Counted from the stretch's first letter, positions 44,047 to 53,918 are shown. The stretch: DNA of 64,000 bases from Paenibacillus puerhi (GCF_009846885.1 NZ_WUWM01000011.1:1-64000); one strand, 5' to 3'. Notes: generated by a model not told the origin, from the sequence alone. Program-made: numbers and translations.

Positions 44047-44841
44047 TTACAGCCATTGAGCGACCAGGCTGACCCAATAAGCGGCCGGAACAAATATCGC
44101 CTGCGCCAGCAGCGTCCCCGCGAATCGGGAGATCATCAGCATCCCGAATATTCGTCCCAGCTTGCCCCGCTCCTCCGGCCGCGCAATCGCCTTATCGGTA
44201 ATCAAGGCCAGTCTGGGGTCGACGAAGATCGTCAGCAGGATCGTCGCGACTCCGTTGATCAGCCCAGACGATTGGGAAGCGGTCAGACCGACCGCGGGCA
44301 CCAGATAGGCGGCATACAAGGAGGCGAGCACGCCGACCGTATACACGGCGGTGATGATCGTATTTAACAGCAGCAGCCTCTTCGGAATTCCGTAATAACG
44401 CAGACTCTGAAGCATCGCCAGCCTCGGCTTGCGCACATGATAAGCGGCATGCCTCAGCTTGTCCACCGTAACGCTCGTAATGAGCCGGGGAAGCGAGCCC
44501 TCAAGCTCCAGATGCACAATGACCCGGGCGAACAGGAAAACAAACGTAGGAAAAAGTAAGATCGCCAGCAGCGTCCCGAGTGACGAGGCCCCCAGAATAT
44601 AGCGCAAATAGGTTTCTAATGGAAAGGCTGCGTCGTTCTTCGCCCGATCGATGATATTGGCCGTGAGCGGAGCTTGAAGCATATTCGCCGTCCGGGATAC
44701 AAGCACGACGATGCCTGTCAGCGACAGTGCGACCGCCAGCTTCCCGGCCCGGACGCCTGCCAGACGTATGGCGTATGATAGCGTCTCCGAAGTGTGAATC
44801 GCTAAGGTCAGAAGGCATACCATCAGCAGCGTATTCAGCAA
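44047..44841 (-). CDS. amj: Alternate lipid II flippase Amj
   Basis: 264 residues from TTG 44841, which has GGAGGG seven bases upstream (the frame also opens at TTG 44856). Eight or so membrane helices are predicted. The segments HTSETLSYAIRLAGVRAGKLAVALSL, VSRTANMLQAPLTANIID and VDPRLALITDKAI match Amj/YdaH (DUF2837), which moves lipid II across the membrane when MurJ is lacking in Bacillus subtilis. In that organism amj is under sigma-M control; no such promoter was checked here. It is followed by spacer and preceded by the IMPase gene on the same strand. Confidence 0.9.
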   Translation of the reverse strand: MLNTLLMVCLLTLAIHTSETLSYAIRLAGVRAGKLAVALSLTGIVVLVSRTANMLQAPLTANIIDRAKNDAAFPLETYLRYILGASSLGTLLAILLFPTFVFLFARVIVHLELEGSLPRLITSVTVDKLRHAAYHVRKPRLAMLQSLRYYGIPKRLLLLNTIITAVYTVGVLASLYAAYLVPAVGLTASQSSGLINGVATILLTIFVDPRLALITDKAIARPEERGKLGRIFGMLMISRFAGTLLAQAIFVPAAYWVSLVAQWL

Positions 44842-44891
44842 CGCTCTTCCCTCCAAGCATCATAGCTTAATAGGCGGCCTATGCCGCAGGG

Positions 44892-45707
44892 TCAGGAGGG
44901 AACGGAAAGCAGCCCCTGCTGTACGATGGCTACCAATTGTTCCCGGTTGTCAGGGTGACAGGCGATCAGATAAGGGTGATCCAGCATGCCCTCGAACGGG
45001 CGTCCTTCAAAGTCAAGCACCAAGCCGCCCGCCTCCAAGACGAGGAGAACGCCCGCATATAAGTCGCCTCCCTCCGAGTTATAGAGCACGATCCCCTCGA
45101 TATCTCCCTTGGCCAGCATGCTCCATTGGATTGTCGGCGCCCATAGACGCATCATGCGCTTGAACGACAGGTCAAGATGCTGGCGCAGGCGGACGGCCGC
45201 CTCTTCGCGCCGTACCTGATGGCCCTGAATCCAGCCCACCGTTCCTTTGGCCAGCTCCGTCCGGCTGCGAATTTCCAGCCTGGCGCCATTGCAGGTTGCG
45301 CCTTCGCCCTTCACCGCCACGAACATCCGCTCCGTCATCGGCTCGTAGATAACCCCGAGCAGCGGCTGCCCCTTGTATAGGAGAGCGACCGAGACGGCAA
45401 ATACCGGCAATCCGATCGCATAATTATTCGTTCCGTCCAAGGGGTCCACCAGCCACAGCCAGTCGCTGCTTATGCCGTTATCCCCGGCCTCCTCGCTATC
45501 GATCCGATGGCCGGGGAACTCGCTGCGGATAGCTTCGAGAATGACGGCTTCCGCCTCGCGGTCCGCCTCCGTGACCAAATCCCCGTACCCATCCTTATCC
45601 TCGATGCATGTCAGATTATCGAACCGCTCCTTAACCAGTCGCCCCGCTTCCAGCAGCGCCTGGACCGAAAGCTCCTTGGCCTTGCTCAGCACTTCTTTCG
45701 TCGACAT
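44892..45707 (-). CDS. Inositol monophosphatase-family enzyme
   Basis: 271 residues. The lithium-sensitive phosphatase motifs are present: GDLVTEADREAE, the metal site DSEEAG (Glu pair) and WLVDPLDGTNNYAIGLPVFAVS. The late motif that normally reads WDxAAG is here EGGDLYAGVLLVLEAGG, with D-L-Y-A-G replacing the Trp-Asp step. This is a modest departure and the Asp is kept. The substrate may be inositol-1-phosphate, histidinol phosphate or 3'-phosphoadenylate; motifs alone do not decide. ATG at 45707 has GGGAGAGGG upstream. Confidence 0.9.
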   Translation of the reverse strand: MSTKEVLSKAKELSVQALLEAGRLVKERFDNLTCIEDKDGYGDLVTEADREAEAVILEAIRSEFPGHRIDSEEAGDNGISSDWLWLVDPLDGTNNYAIGLPVFAVSVALLYKGQPLLGVIYEPMTERMFVAVKGEGATCNGARLEIRSRTELAKGTVGWIQGHQVRREEAAVRLRQHLDLSFKRMMRLWAPTIQWSMLAKGDIEGIVLYNSEGGDLYAGVLLVLEAGGLVLDFEGRPFEGMLDHPYLIACHPDNREQLVAIVQQGLLSVPS

Positions 45708-45955
45708 AGAACCCTCTCCCTCTCCCTCTCCCGAATCCTACGGATTCAGCCACAAACACGTAACCGAAAACTTATCAGCCTGCTACAGCCACTATACTGT
45801 AAATTGGATCAAATTGTAAATCCTAATCGCTATTCGCTCGGCCAATGCCTGCTGAGAGGATCCGGTTACGCCTTTCCTGGAACGGGTGACTCTCTATAAG
45901 TCCTGCGTAAGTTGAAGCAGGGCCAGGCTAGGAGCCTTTCTTTCGGAAAGGCTCC

Positions 45956-46996
45956 TTAACCGTCATGAATCCGGAAACAGAAGCTCCCTTTCATCGTATC
46001 CAACTCACCGAGCAAGGCTTTCGCCTTCGGGCTTCTCGCCGCGAAGGGCTGTCCGTCTACCAACGGCTGCCTGGCGTAAACCTTCCGCACTTCCGCACGG
46101 TAGGCGTCAGCTTCACCCTCATCGCAGAGCACAAGCCGGTGAGGCTCCTCGAGCAGCACACGGACTAAGCTGCGGACCACAGGATCGGGCGCTTGCTCCA
46201 GCTCACTCAGCAGTCTATGATCCGTCATAGTTACGACCTCATCTATTCGTCCTGCCTCCTCCCCAAGCCACCGTGCAACCGCCTCGCCCAGCAGCGCATC
46301 GAGCGCCACATGATAAGGATTGAGGAAGATCCGGTGATCCAGGACGACCGCTTCGATCAGCTTCATGGCCGTCTCCTCGTCAGCCGCGTTCAAGTAGCAG
46401 CCTTCGAAGCCAAGACGGCCAATCCAGGTCGAAGGCGTATCCGGGAAGCAGCCAGCCGCTGCGGTATCTCTCAAGAAGCTATCGAGATGATCGATGCCGA
46501 GATACTCCGAGCGGTGGGACAGTGGCGAGTCGGTGTTCAAAAGTCGGGTGATGGTATCGGGAGACAACCCGTGCTTCCTTAAAATCCTTGTGATAGACTC
46601 CGAATAAATCCACCTTTCGGTCTGAGCATGATGGTCCTTCCCTATTTTACTTTCAAAGGCATGAGAGAACGGCAGATGACCAGCATCATGCATCAAGGCG
46701 GCCGCATGCAGCTCGCGCCAATCCGGGAAGAACGTTTTAGCCAGTGCCCATACCCCTACGGTGTGGTCGTAGCGGGAATGCTTCACCGGACAGACCAGGG
46801 CAGCCGCGCCATAATGACGGATATGGCGAAGTCTTTGCAAGGCTGGATGCTGGAGCAGCTCCAGCTCGAAAGCAGAGGCTGGCACGGCGAGCCGATACAG
46901 GGGCTCCCATACTTCTCTGCTCTCGCCTGGATTATGAATCACATGAACATACACAACAAGCACCGCCTCTTTTTTCGGGAAGGATCTGAAAGACAT
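45956..46996 (-). CDS. HD-domain phosphohydrolase (dGTPase-like)
   Basis: About 346 residues. The HD metal site is complete: H in KHSRYDHTVGVWALA, HDAGHLPFSHAFE (the HD pair), and the distal Asp in EYLGIDHLDSFL. This order fits dNTP triphosphohydrolase-like HD proteins. ATG 46996 (MSFRSFPKKE) has a moderate GGAGCGGG; a GTG at about 46951 is an alternative that starts VYVHVIHNPGE. The gene lies about 30 bases after the glycosidase gene on the same strand. Its substrate is not known. Confidence 0.82.
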   Translation of the reverse strand: MSFRSFPKKEAVLVVYVHVIHNPGESREVWEPLYRLAVPASAFELELLQHPALQRLRHIRHYGAAALVCPVKHSRYDHTVGVWALAKTFFPDWRELHAAALMHDAGHLPFSHAFESKIGKDHHAQTERWIYSESITRILRKHGLSPDTITRLLNTDSPLSHRSEYLGIDHLDSFLRDTAAAGCFPDTPSTWIGRLGFEGCYLNAADEETAMKLIEAVVLDHRIFLNPYHVALDALLGEAVARWLGEEAGRIDEVVTMTDHRLLSELEQAPDPVVRSLVRVLLEEPHRLVLCDEGEADAYRAEVRKVYARQPLVDGQPFAARSPKAKALLGELDTMKGSFCFRIHDG

Positions 46997-47026
46997 CGGG
47001 AAGTCGACCCGCTCCGGATCGCCCGT

Positions 47027-48475
47027 TCACAGGTCGATGACCGCCCGGTACAGCTGCTGGTTCCATTCCACCTTGCCCTGCAGCGCCTCGGATACGAAGC
47101 GGAGCGGAACATACATCCGGCTATCTTCCAATATTGACAGCGGTACGGACAATGCTAGCGATTCCCCGTTAACCTTAGCTTCCATTTGGCCATCCCGAAG
47201 CTGCAGCGTTGTGCCTTCGTAACGAATGGTGGCCTCCCGGATCGTCGCGTCCCACTCAAAGTCAGCCTGAAGCGCGGTGAGGAACGGCCGGATCGGCACC
47301 ATCGTCGTATCGCCTACAAGCCTTCCCTTGAAGTCGGTCAGCAGCTTTCCTTCCAGCTCGATCTGGACCTTGGGCGAGCCTGTGCGCCTTACGATTAGCG
47401 CATTGCTAAGGCTGCGGCCGGGTGTCGTCAGCATAGTTCCGTTCGCGTACAAGCCCGAGCTAGCCCCTCCGTCGAGATTCATCGCCTCGCGCAAGCCAAG
47501 CTTCACGGCTATGCTCGCGAGTTCGGCGATCGTGGCCGATGAGACCGTTCCGAAAACAAGCCGGTCGTCCCCGTCTACGCCGACAAAGCTTCGAGCAGCC
47601 GCCCGCTGCGTGATCCCCGGATCATCGTAGCCGTCACGGGCAAAGTTAATATCCGGCGCTCCGTCCGTTACCAGCCTGGGACCCGCTCCGAGTGCGGCCA
47701 GCCAAGACTCCGGCTGCATGTTCTCCCCTTCTCCCGAAGCATGCGCTTCGACGGTGACCGAATCTCCCACATGCAGGCGGGGAAGCACATGGGTCCGATT
47801 GTTGACGCTGTTGCCCAGGAACAAGACATGCCCGCCTGCCGGTACCGCCACCGAATCCTCGGTGATGCGCGTAATCAATCCGTCCTCGACTACGATTTTC
47901 GTGCCCCCGTCGAAGCCGATCCAGCCTCCGAAATCCTCCGTGAACCAGATCGTCTGGTCCTCGTTGCCTTCGCCATAGTATTTATTCACTCCCCACGGCT
48001 TTACGGTATACGTGCTTCGGCCATGAGTGACCTGCACCGCCACGCCTAAGCTCAGTTTGCGGATATCCGGGATTTTATCCGGTCCGATGACCAGCATTTG
48101 ATTATCGCCGGAATGCATAAGCTCTCCATCGGCAAGAAGCGCCCCATTAGGATAGCGGATATAAGCGTTTTTCTCGTAGGCATTGAAAAAGGTTCCGTTC
48201 ACCGCCGCAATCGCCTGCTCCCGGCCAATGATCGATGCGAAAGCTTCATCATGGCCTACCCCGCCTTTAGCCAGTACGGGCACAACCTCCAGCGAAGGAT
48301 CCTTCACATCAACCGTCACGGCCTGGATAGAGAAGGACTTGCCGTTTATATGGAGCTTGCTTGAAGAGTGGGCAACAGGCTCAGCCGCCATGCCTGAAGA
48401 TGTCAATGCAGAGACCCATACGATGACCGCGAGAGAAGCGGCGGCGGCACGTTTTTTTGGGGAAATAAGCTTCAT
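47027..48475 (-). CDS. Secreted phosphodiester glycosidase-family protein with C-terminal stalk domain
   Basis: 482 residues. A signal peptide (AAASLAVIVWVSALTSSGMAA) precedes a NAGPA/phosphodiester glycosidase domain: GREQAIAAVNGTFFNAYE, IGFDGGTKIVVEDG, AALGAGPRLV, ARSFVGVDGDDRLVFGTV and the active-site turn AMNLDGGASSGLYANG, SNALIVRRTG. The last about 100 residues are a copper-amine-oxidase-type stalk domain (VPIRPFLTALQADFEWD and MYVPLRFVSEALQGKVEWN), a likely cell-wall anchor. ATG at 48475 has AGGAGTAATTG upstream. It probably trims a phosphodiester-linked surface sugar. Confidence 0.9.
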   Translation of the reverse strand: MKLISPKKRAAAASLAVIVWVSALTSSGMAAEPVAHSSSKLHINGKSFSIQAVTVDVKDPSLEVVPVLAKGGVGHDEAFASIIGREQAIAAVNGTFFNAYEKNAYIRYPNGALLADGELMHSGDNQMLVIGPDKIPDIRKLSLGVAVQVTHGRSTYTVKPWGVNKYYGEGNEDQTIWFTEDFGGWIGFDGGTKIVVEDGLITRITEDSVAVPAGGHVLFLGNSVNNRTHVLPRLHVGDSVTVEAHASGEGENMQPESWLAALGAGPRLVTDGAPDINFARDGYDDPGITQRAAARSFVGVDGDDRLVFGTVSSATIAELASIAVKLGLREAMNLDGGASSGLYANGTMLTTPGRSLSNALIVRRTGSPKVQIELEGKLLTDFKGRLVGDTTMVPIRPFLTALQADFEWDATIREATIRYEGTTLQLRDGQMEAKVNGESLALSVPLSILEDSRMYVPLRFVSEALQGKVEWNQQLYRAVIDL

Positions 48476-48528
48476 GTTCTCAATTACTCCTGCCTGATCG
48501 AATTTGTATGCATTGATCGTTTCGATAC

Positions 48529-49191
48529 TCAGACGAGCTGGACGTTCATCCGGCTAAGCCGCTCCAGAATCTCCTTCACAAGCCATGCGGCATCTTCCGG
48601 ACGATGGACGATATCCGTGCGGTCCATATCGACTACCAATACCTCTGAAGCGTTATAGTGCTTCATCACCCAGTCGTCGTAACCCGCCCACAGCAGCCGA
48701 TAATAATCGACAAGGGACTGATCCTGCTCGAAGCTGCGTCCCCTGAGCCCGATCCGCTCCATCACCGTTTCGAATGATCCCTTCAAATAGACCATCAGAT
48801 CAGGCGCTTTCTTAGGGAGCTCGGCGAGCTCTTCCATCATATTGTCAGCGAGCGATTCGTAGATAGCAAACTCCTGATCGCTGATTCGTCCGAGCTGAAC
48901 GTTCACCTTGGCAAAATACCAATCCTCGTAGATACTGCGGTCCAGCACGTTGCGGTCGTGGACCAACGCCTTCTTGATGGCCCGAAACCGGGTGTTCAAA
49001 AAATGCAGCTGCAGTAAAAACGGATATCGCTTTCTGTCGATTTCTTCCGGTGAAGCCGTATAAAATAAAGGCAGTATCGGGTTATCGTCTACGCTTTCCA
49101 AAAACACCTCGGATCTCAGCGCCTCTCCGAGCAGCGTAGCTACCGACGACTTCCCGAGCCCGATCATTCCTCCCACCACAATCACAGCCAT
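48529..49191 (-). CDS. Deoxynucleoside kinase (dAK/dGK type)
   Basis: 220 residues from ATG 49191 (MAVIVVGGMIGLGKSS), with AGGAGGAGAAAGG upstream; the frame extends 25 codons further without a site. Walker A is GGMIGLGKSS, the phosphate motif DRSIYEDWYFAK has the catalytic Glu/Arg, and the lid has ERIGLRGRSFEQD. Salvage of deoxyadenosine or deoxyguanosine is the usual role (Dgk/Dck of Bacillus). In Bacillus the two kinases form an operon; here only one is present. Confidence 0.92.
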   Translation of the reverse strand: MAVIVVGGMIGLGKSSVATLLGEALRSEVFLESVDDNPILPLFYTASPEEIDRKRYPFLLQLHFLNTRFRAIKKALVHDRNVLDRSIYEDWYFAKVNVQLGRISDQEFAIYESLADNMMEELAELPKKAPDLMVYLKGSFETVMERIGLRGRSFEQDQSLVDYYRLLWAGYDDWVMKHYNASEVLVVDMDRTDIVHRPEDAAWLVKEILERLSRMNVQLV

Positions 49192-49279
49192 TATCCCCTT
49201 TCTCCTCCTGCAAGCTTCCTGATGAACTACAAGATGAAACCTGTTTATTATAACAGGGAAAAGCATACGGCGGGAGCTC

Positions 49280-50866
49280 CTATTCAGGCGAAATGAGGAA
49301 ATCCATAATTTGGTTCCTGCCTCTCGGCGTCCAGCTCATCACAAACCAATTGGGAATTAATCTCACTTGATTCCGGCTAACGGCCGGAATGGCATTCCAA
49401 GCAGCTGTCCGCCTCATTCGCTCAAATACCTCTTCGCTGCCGGCACGAATATGATGCTTCTGGATAAACAGATGCTCCGTTTCTAGGACAGGCAGCGACT
49501 CCGGGGGCATCTCCCATCTCCAGGTATCCTCAGGCACCTGTCCGCCAGGAGCTGCCTCAAGCTCCCCGTATAGAAGCTCGTTCAGCGGATGATGGACCCT
49601 CCCCTGTATGCTGACCGCCCTATGGCTAACCTGCATGACCGTCACCCGGCCGCTGCCTAGCATCGTTTTTAATTGTTGACGGACATCCGTGATGCGCAGC
49701 TCCAGAAGGGCCAACGCTTGCTCCGCCTCCCGTCTCCGGTCTACCAGCTCGGCGATTTTTATGAAGTTGGTCCGCCAATCCCATATTTGAAAATCGACGA
49801 ATACATGCGGAGCGACAGCCCTAAGCTGATCCTGAAAGGCCGTATGGTAATGATCGCCGATGATGAGATCCGGACGGCTTTCCGACATTTTACGCAGCTG
49901 ATGGTCGAAGAGAGCTTGATACTCATTCGGGTCCATTCCTGGATAAAGGTATAAATCCGCCGAATACACCGGCTCGATCCCTACCGAAAGCAAGTAGTCC
50001 CTGTAGCCTAGCGAAGATGCAACTCCCACTCTAAGCTTGTCCCGCTTCATATATAGTGTAGGTGCGACACCGACCTTACGCTGAAACAGCCGGCTGAAGT
50101 AAAATTCACTCCGGAAGCCGACAGAAGCAGATACCTCTTTGACGCGACTATCCTCTTGCCGGAGCAGATGCTTGGCCTTGTCGATGCGTAACTGGTTGAC
50201 ATAATCGAGGGGGAGAAGCCCCGTTGCTTTCCTAAACAGCCGGGAATAGGCGGCAGAAGTCATTTCCGCAATGCGAGCCAGAACGTCCACGCTGATCTTG
50301 CCGTCGTAATGGCTTTCCATATAAGCAATGCTTCGTGCGATGCGGGAATCGCCGCGGTCCGCCGGCTCTGTCCCCTCGTCTGTCAGTCCGTAGATCAGGG
50401 TCTCCAGCTGCAGACGCAGCGTAAACGCTCCTGCCCTCCCAAGATGCCTGCTGTTTTTCTCCAACTGGACGATTCGGTCCAACACCTGCTGGGGATGACG
50501 AAGGGGCACGAGTCCTGCAGCCAGATTTCCATGCAGTCCGGGCGCATCCTGGACGACCAGCTCTCCCCTCTTTTTAATGATCACAACCGGCTTAAATAAC
50601 ACAGCGGCAACCTGTATCGGACCGCACTGTGCGGTCGTCTCGATCATCATGCCGGGCACAAGCACATACAGCTCCAGCGGACGTATTCGGCGAACCTCTC
50701 CATCCAAGAGCAGCACGGCCTCACCCTTCGTAATCAAACAAAGCATATACACCGGGACGCGGTAAACCCGCGCCTCCGGTGTATGGGGAAATGTTCGTCT
50801 GCGAACGGACGAAAACATATAGATAGAATCGACTTCCCTGTGAGACGAAGACATAGCTGCCTGCAC
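49280..50866 (-). CDS. AraC-family regulator with siderophore-binding domain (Btr-like)
   Basis: 528 residues. An N-terminal cupin-like sensor is followed by two AraC helix-turn-helix motifs at about 190-280 (ISVDVLARIAEMTSAAYSRLFRK and VKEVSASVGFRSEFYFSRLFQRK). A C-terminal substrate-binding-protein-like domain follows (GVASSLGYRDYLLSVGIEPV to PNWFVMSWTPRGRNQIMDFL). This is the plan of Btr, which senses ferri-siderophore and activates feuABC in Bacillus subtilis. GTG 50866 is preferred, with GGGGG seven bases upstream (TTG 50869 and ATG 50854 are alternatives). It lies downstream of the uptake genes on the same strand. Confidence 0.9.
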   Translation of the reverse strand: MQAAMSSSHREVDSIYMFSSVRRRTFPHTPEARVYRVPVYMLCLITKGEAVLLLDGEVRRIRPLELYVLVPGMMIETTAQCGPIQVAAVLFKPVVIIKKRGELVVQDAPGLHGNLAAGLVPLRHPQQVLDRIVQLEKNSRHLGRAGAFTLRLQLETLIYGLTDEGTEPADRGDSRIARSIAYMESHYDGKISVDVLARIAEMTSAAYSRLFRKATGLLPLDYVNQLRIDKAKHLLRQEDSRVKEVSASVGFRSEFYFSRLFQRKVGVAPTLYMKRDKLRVGVASSLGYRDYLLSVGIEPVYSADLYLYPGMDPNEYQALFDHQLRKMSESRPDLIIGDHYHTAFQDQLRAVAPHVFVDFQIWDWRTNFIKIAELVDRRREAEQALALLELRITDVRQQLKTMLGSGRVTVMQVSHRAVSIQGRVHHPLNELLYGELEAAPGGQVPEDTWRWEMPPESLPVLETEHLFIQKHHIRAGSEEVFERMRRTAAWNAIPAVSRNQVRLIPNWFVMSWTPRGRNQIMDFLISPE

Positions 50867-50896
50867 CAACCTTCCCCCTACATAACCTATTGTTCA

Positions 50897-51898
50897 TTAT
50901 ATAGGTTTGCGCCGCAGCAGCAAATAGATCATAAAAGGCGCCCCGATAAGAGCAGTGACAAGACCGACGGGAATCTCATAGGGAGGAAACGCGGTTCTGC
51001 CGATCAGATCGGCAAGCAGGACCAGGAAGCCGCCCATCAGCGCGGCAGCAGGCAACAGCCTGACACTTCGATTTCCGACCAAAAGTCTGGCCAAATGCGG
51101 AGCCATCAGGCCGACGAACGAGACGGTGCCCGCTACGGATACGGCAGCCCCTGCCAAGCCGACACTAATCAGAACCAGCGCACCGCGCGTCCGTTCGAGG
51201 GGCACCCCCAGCCCTACGGCCGCAGCTTCTCCCAGTTGGATGGCGTCGAGTGATGCAGCCATGAAGAGAACAAGCGGTACCAAGACAAGAATCCAGGGCA
51301 GCAGCGGCCCAACCTGTTCCCAAGATCGACCGTATAAGCTGCCCGCCATCCAGATGGCCGCTTGCGTTACACGGAAAATACCGCCGATGGTCATCAGGTA
51401 GGTAATGAGTGCCCCGGCCATCGCAGATATGCCGATCCCGACAACCAGCATGCGAGATGGCGAGCTTCCTCTTCTCCATGAACATACATAGATCAAGACG
51501 GCTGCGAGTAATGCGCCTGCGAATGCAGCAAAGGGAAGTCCGGCTGCAGGGAAGGACGGAACGAGTACAATAACGGCAACGGCCGCCGCTGCCGCTCCCG
51601 CGTTGAGCCCTATCACTCCGGGCGAGGCAAGAGGATTTCCGGTGACGGCTTGCAGGATGACACCGGAAGCGGCTAACCCGCTTCCGACCAGAAAGCCGGC
51701 CACGACACGGGGCAGCCGCAGGTTCATCACCGTAAATCGGTATTCACCGCTGCCGAGCCCTAGCGCCGTCGTCACTGCATCGATAACCGGTATTTCACGC
51801 TCCCCCATGACAAGGTTAAACACGATTACCGTTAGGTTCGCAGCTGCCAGCAAAACTAGCCAGAGCTGCCAACGTTTTCGCTGGATCCAGTCCTTCAT
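50897..51898 (-). CDS. Iron-siderophore ABC transporter permease (FecCD type), second
   Basis: 333 residues from ATG 51898 (MKDWIQRKRW), overlapping the first permease stop by four bases (ATGA). Ten or so membrane helices are predicted. LRLPRVVAGFLVGSGLAASGVILQ and GNPLASPGVIGLNAG are the standard FecCD motifs; GTVSFVGLMAPHLARLLVG is the cytoplasmic EAA-like loop; EIPVGLVTALIGAPFMIYLL ends the fold. With the first permease it forms the channel for a ferric siderophore. No ATPase gene follows. Confidence 0.95.
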   Translation of the reverse strand: MKDWIQRKRWQLWLVLLAAANLTVIVFNLVMGEREIPVIDAVTTALGLGSGEYRFTVMNLRLPRVVAGFLVGSGLAASGVILQAVTGNPLASPGVIGLNAGAAAAAVAVIVLVPSFPAAGLPFAAFAGALLAAVLIYVCSWRRGSSPSRMLVVGIGISAMAGALITYLMTIGGIFRVTQAAIWMAGSLYGRSWEQVGPLLPWILVLVPLVLFMAASLDAIQLGEAAAVGLGVPLERTRGALVLISVGLAGAAVSVAGTVSFVGLMAPHLARLLVGNRSVRLLPAAALMGGFLVLLADLIGRTAFPPYEIPVGLVTALIGAPFMIYLLLRRKPI

Positions 51899-52887
51899 GC
51901 GGCGCTCTGCCTCCTCTGCGCCAGGTAGATAAGAAATGGCGCTCCAAAAAAAGCAGTCACTACTCCAACCGGAACTTCCTGGGAGGGTAGTACGAAGCGC
52001 GCCCCAATATCGGCAAGCATGAGCAGCAATGCTCCGAGGAGCGCGGAATAAGGCAATATCCACCGGTAGTCAGTACCCACTAAAAATCGGGCGATATGAG
52101 GAACGGCAAGACCTACAAAACCGATTGGCCCGGCAAGGGCAACGGCACTTCCCGCCAACAGGAGGATAACACCGATACATACAGCTTTTGTCGCAAACAA
52201 CCGCTGGCCCAGACTCTGGGCAACTTCATCGCCTAGGCTGATCAGACTAATCTGTTTGCCCAACAGCAGGGCGCCTAGCAGCCCGGCTGACATGTATGGA
52301 AGGACCATGCGCATCAGCTCCAGATCACGCCCCGTGAGCGAGCCTGCCAGCCAGAATCTCATCGTATCGAGAGATTGCTGGTGCAGGATAAGCACGCCCT
52401 GGGTAATTGATGCCAGCAGCAGATTCATCGTCGCTCCGATCAGCACCAGCTTGACGGATGTCAGCCTTTCTCTTCCCCAGGAACCGAGCAGAAATACGAT
52501 CGCTCCCGCTGCACCAGCGCCAAGGAGCGCAGACCAGACGAATGTCTGGAGCGAGGCATCCGCCACCAGGAACAGCGCGATTACAGTGGCGAGCGCCGCA
52601 CCGTAATTCACTCCGAATAGCTCGGGCCCCGCCAAGGCATTACGGCCGAGCGCCTGCATCACGGCTCCGGCCACGGCTAATGAACTGCCGACCATGCCCG
52701 CGATCAAAGCCCTGGGCAGACGGACCGTTCTGACAATCAACTGTTCGTTGGAGCCATCAAAGGCCAAGAAAGCGTCTGATACGGAATGCATGCTAACGCC
52801 GACAAGACCAAATGCCAAGCTGGCCATAAACGTGATTACGACGAGAATGAGAATAATCCCCATTCCCCCCAGTTTAAGCTTTGACAT
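51895..52887 (-). CDS. Iron-siderophore ABC transporter permease (FecCD type), first
   Basis: 330 residues from ATG 52887 (MSKLKLGGMGIIL), with GGAGGGAGG five bases upstream; 23 further in-frame codons have no site. FecCD motifs: VRLPRALIAGMVGSSLAVAGAVMQ, NALAGPELFGVNYGAA, GPIGFVGLAVPHIARFLVG and EVPVGVVTAFFGAPFLIYL. The gene begins about 100 bases after the binding-protein gene, across the hairpin at 52931. Differences in the loops from its partner suggest ordinary heterodimer permeases. Confidence 0.95.
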   Translation of the reverse strand: MSKLKLGGMGIILILVVITFMASLAFGLVGVSMHSVSDAFLAFDGSNEQLIVRTVRLPRALIAGMVGSSLAVAGAVMQALGRNALAGPELFGVNYGAALATVIALFLVADASLQTFVWSALLGAGAAGAIVFLLGSWGRERLTSVKLVLIGATMNLLLASITQGVLILHQQSLDTMRFWLAGSLTGRDLELMRMVLPYMSAGLLGALLLGKQISLISLGDEVAQSLGQRLFATKAVCIGVILLLAGSAVALAGPIGFVGLAVPHIARFLVGTDYRWILPYSALLGALLLMLADIGARFVLPSQEVPVGVVTAFFGAPFLIYLAQRRQSAA

Positions 52888-52930
52888 ACAAGCCTCCCTC
52901 CATGTACGAAACCCATTATTCACAAAGAAA

Positions 52931-52952
52931 GGGTTGTCTATGGAGACAACCC
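52931..52952 (-). terminator. Hairpin between binding-protein and permease genes
   Basis: GGGTTGTCT and AGACAACCC form a 9-bp perfect stem with a 4-base loop. On the minus strand CTTTCTTTG follows. It may reduce read-through into the permease genes or stabilise the upstream mRNA, which would give more binding protein than permease (inference). Confidence 0.55.
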
Positions 52953-52985
52953 GCATTCAGGCATTTGACGTAAAGTCGAATGCGA

Positions 52986-53918
52986 TTACTTGACTAAATA
53001 TTGGTACAGATCGTCGACGACCTTATGGACGGCCTGAATACCGAGTCCACTCATCCAAGTTTCCCAGTCCACCTGCTGAACCTTGTTTTGCCTGACCGCT
53101 TTCAACGGGGCCCATAACGGAATGCTTTGAAGCCGTTCAAAGCTGCCTTTGTCCCGCGTGAACCAGAAGATGAAATCTCCGTCGGCCTCCGCAATCTGTT
53201 CATCCGTCAAATCCTTGGAAAAGCCTTTCCCCGACTGGGCACTCGGACGTTTGATCCCGGCATCCGCAAGTATGACGCCGCTGAAGGTTTCGTTCAGATA
53301 AATTTGGACCTTGTCTTTGCGCGTCCGAATGACCGAGACTTCCGGGCTTTTCGGTTGATCGCCCAGCTTGGTCTTCAGTTCCTTAATCCGCGTATCGTAT
53401 TCGTCCAGCAGCCTCTTTCCTTCGCTGGCCTTGCCGACTGCTTCTGCATGAATCAGCAGATTCGCTTTCCAAGTGACGCCAAGCGTTTCGACGAAAACCG
53501 TTGGGGCAATTTGAGACAGCTGCTTGTGAATCTGATCATGCGTGTCCTTGTTCCCTATAATCAAGTCCGGCTTCAGACGATCGATAGTTTCCAGATTCGG
53601 TTCATTGACTGATCCGATATTCTCGATGTCCTCCGTGCCCTTGAGATAAGCGGGATATGGCTCTCCAGGCGCCAGAATAGATGGAGCTCCAATGGGCTTG
53701 ATCCCCAGCTTCAGCAGGTTGTCAAGCGCCCCGACGTCAAGGACGACGACACGAACCGGATGGACTGGAATATGAACGTCCCCGTACGCATCTTGTAAAG
53801 AACGGGTTTCACCCTTGGACGCGGTTGCCCCGCATCCCGCGATGATGAATAAACAAACCGCCATGACAACCAGCGGTTTCCAGTAATTCCGATAGCTGCC
53901 CAACATTCGTGCCAACAT
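52986..53918 (-). CDS. Iron-siderophore binding lipoprotein
   Basis: 310 residues. A lipoprotein signal ends in FIIAGCGATAS (Cys about residue 29). The two-lobe fold shows VHPVRVVVLDVGALDNLLKLGIKPIGAP, IDRLKPDLIIGNKDTHDQIHKQLSQIAPTVFV and late IPLWAPLKAVRQNKVQQVDWETW. Families of this kind bind catecholate or hydroxamate siderophores; which one is unknown. The Fur box directly upstream shows iron control. Order binding protein-permease-permease matches feuABC. Confidence 0.94.
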   Translation of the reverse strand: MLARMLGSYRNYWKPLVVMAVCLFIIAGCGATASKGETRSLQDAYGDVHIPVHPVRVVVLDVGALDNLLKLGIKPIGAPSILAPGEPYPAYLKGTEDIENIGSVNEPNLETIDRLKPDLIIGNKDTHDQIHKQLSQIAPTVFVETLGVTWKANLLIHAEAVGKASEGKRLLDEYDTRIKELKTKLGDQPKSPEVSVIRTRKDKVQIYLNETFSGVILADAGIKRPSAQSGKGFSKDLTDEQIAEADGDFIFWFTRDKGSFERLQSIPLWAPLKAVRQNKVQQVDWETWMSGLGIQAVHKVVDDLYQYLVK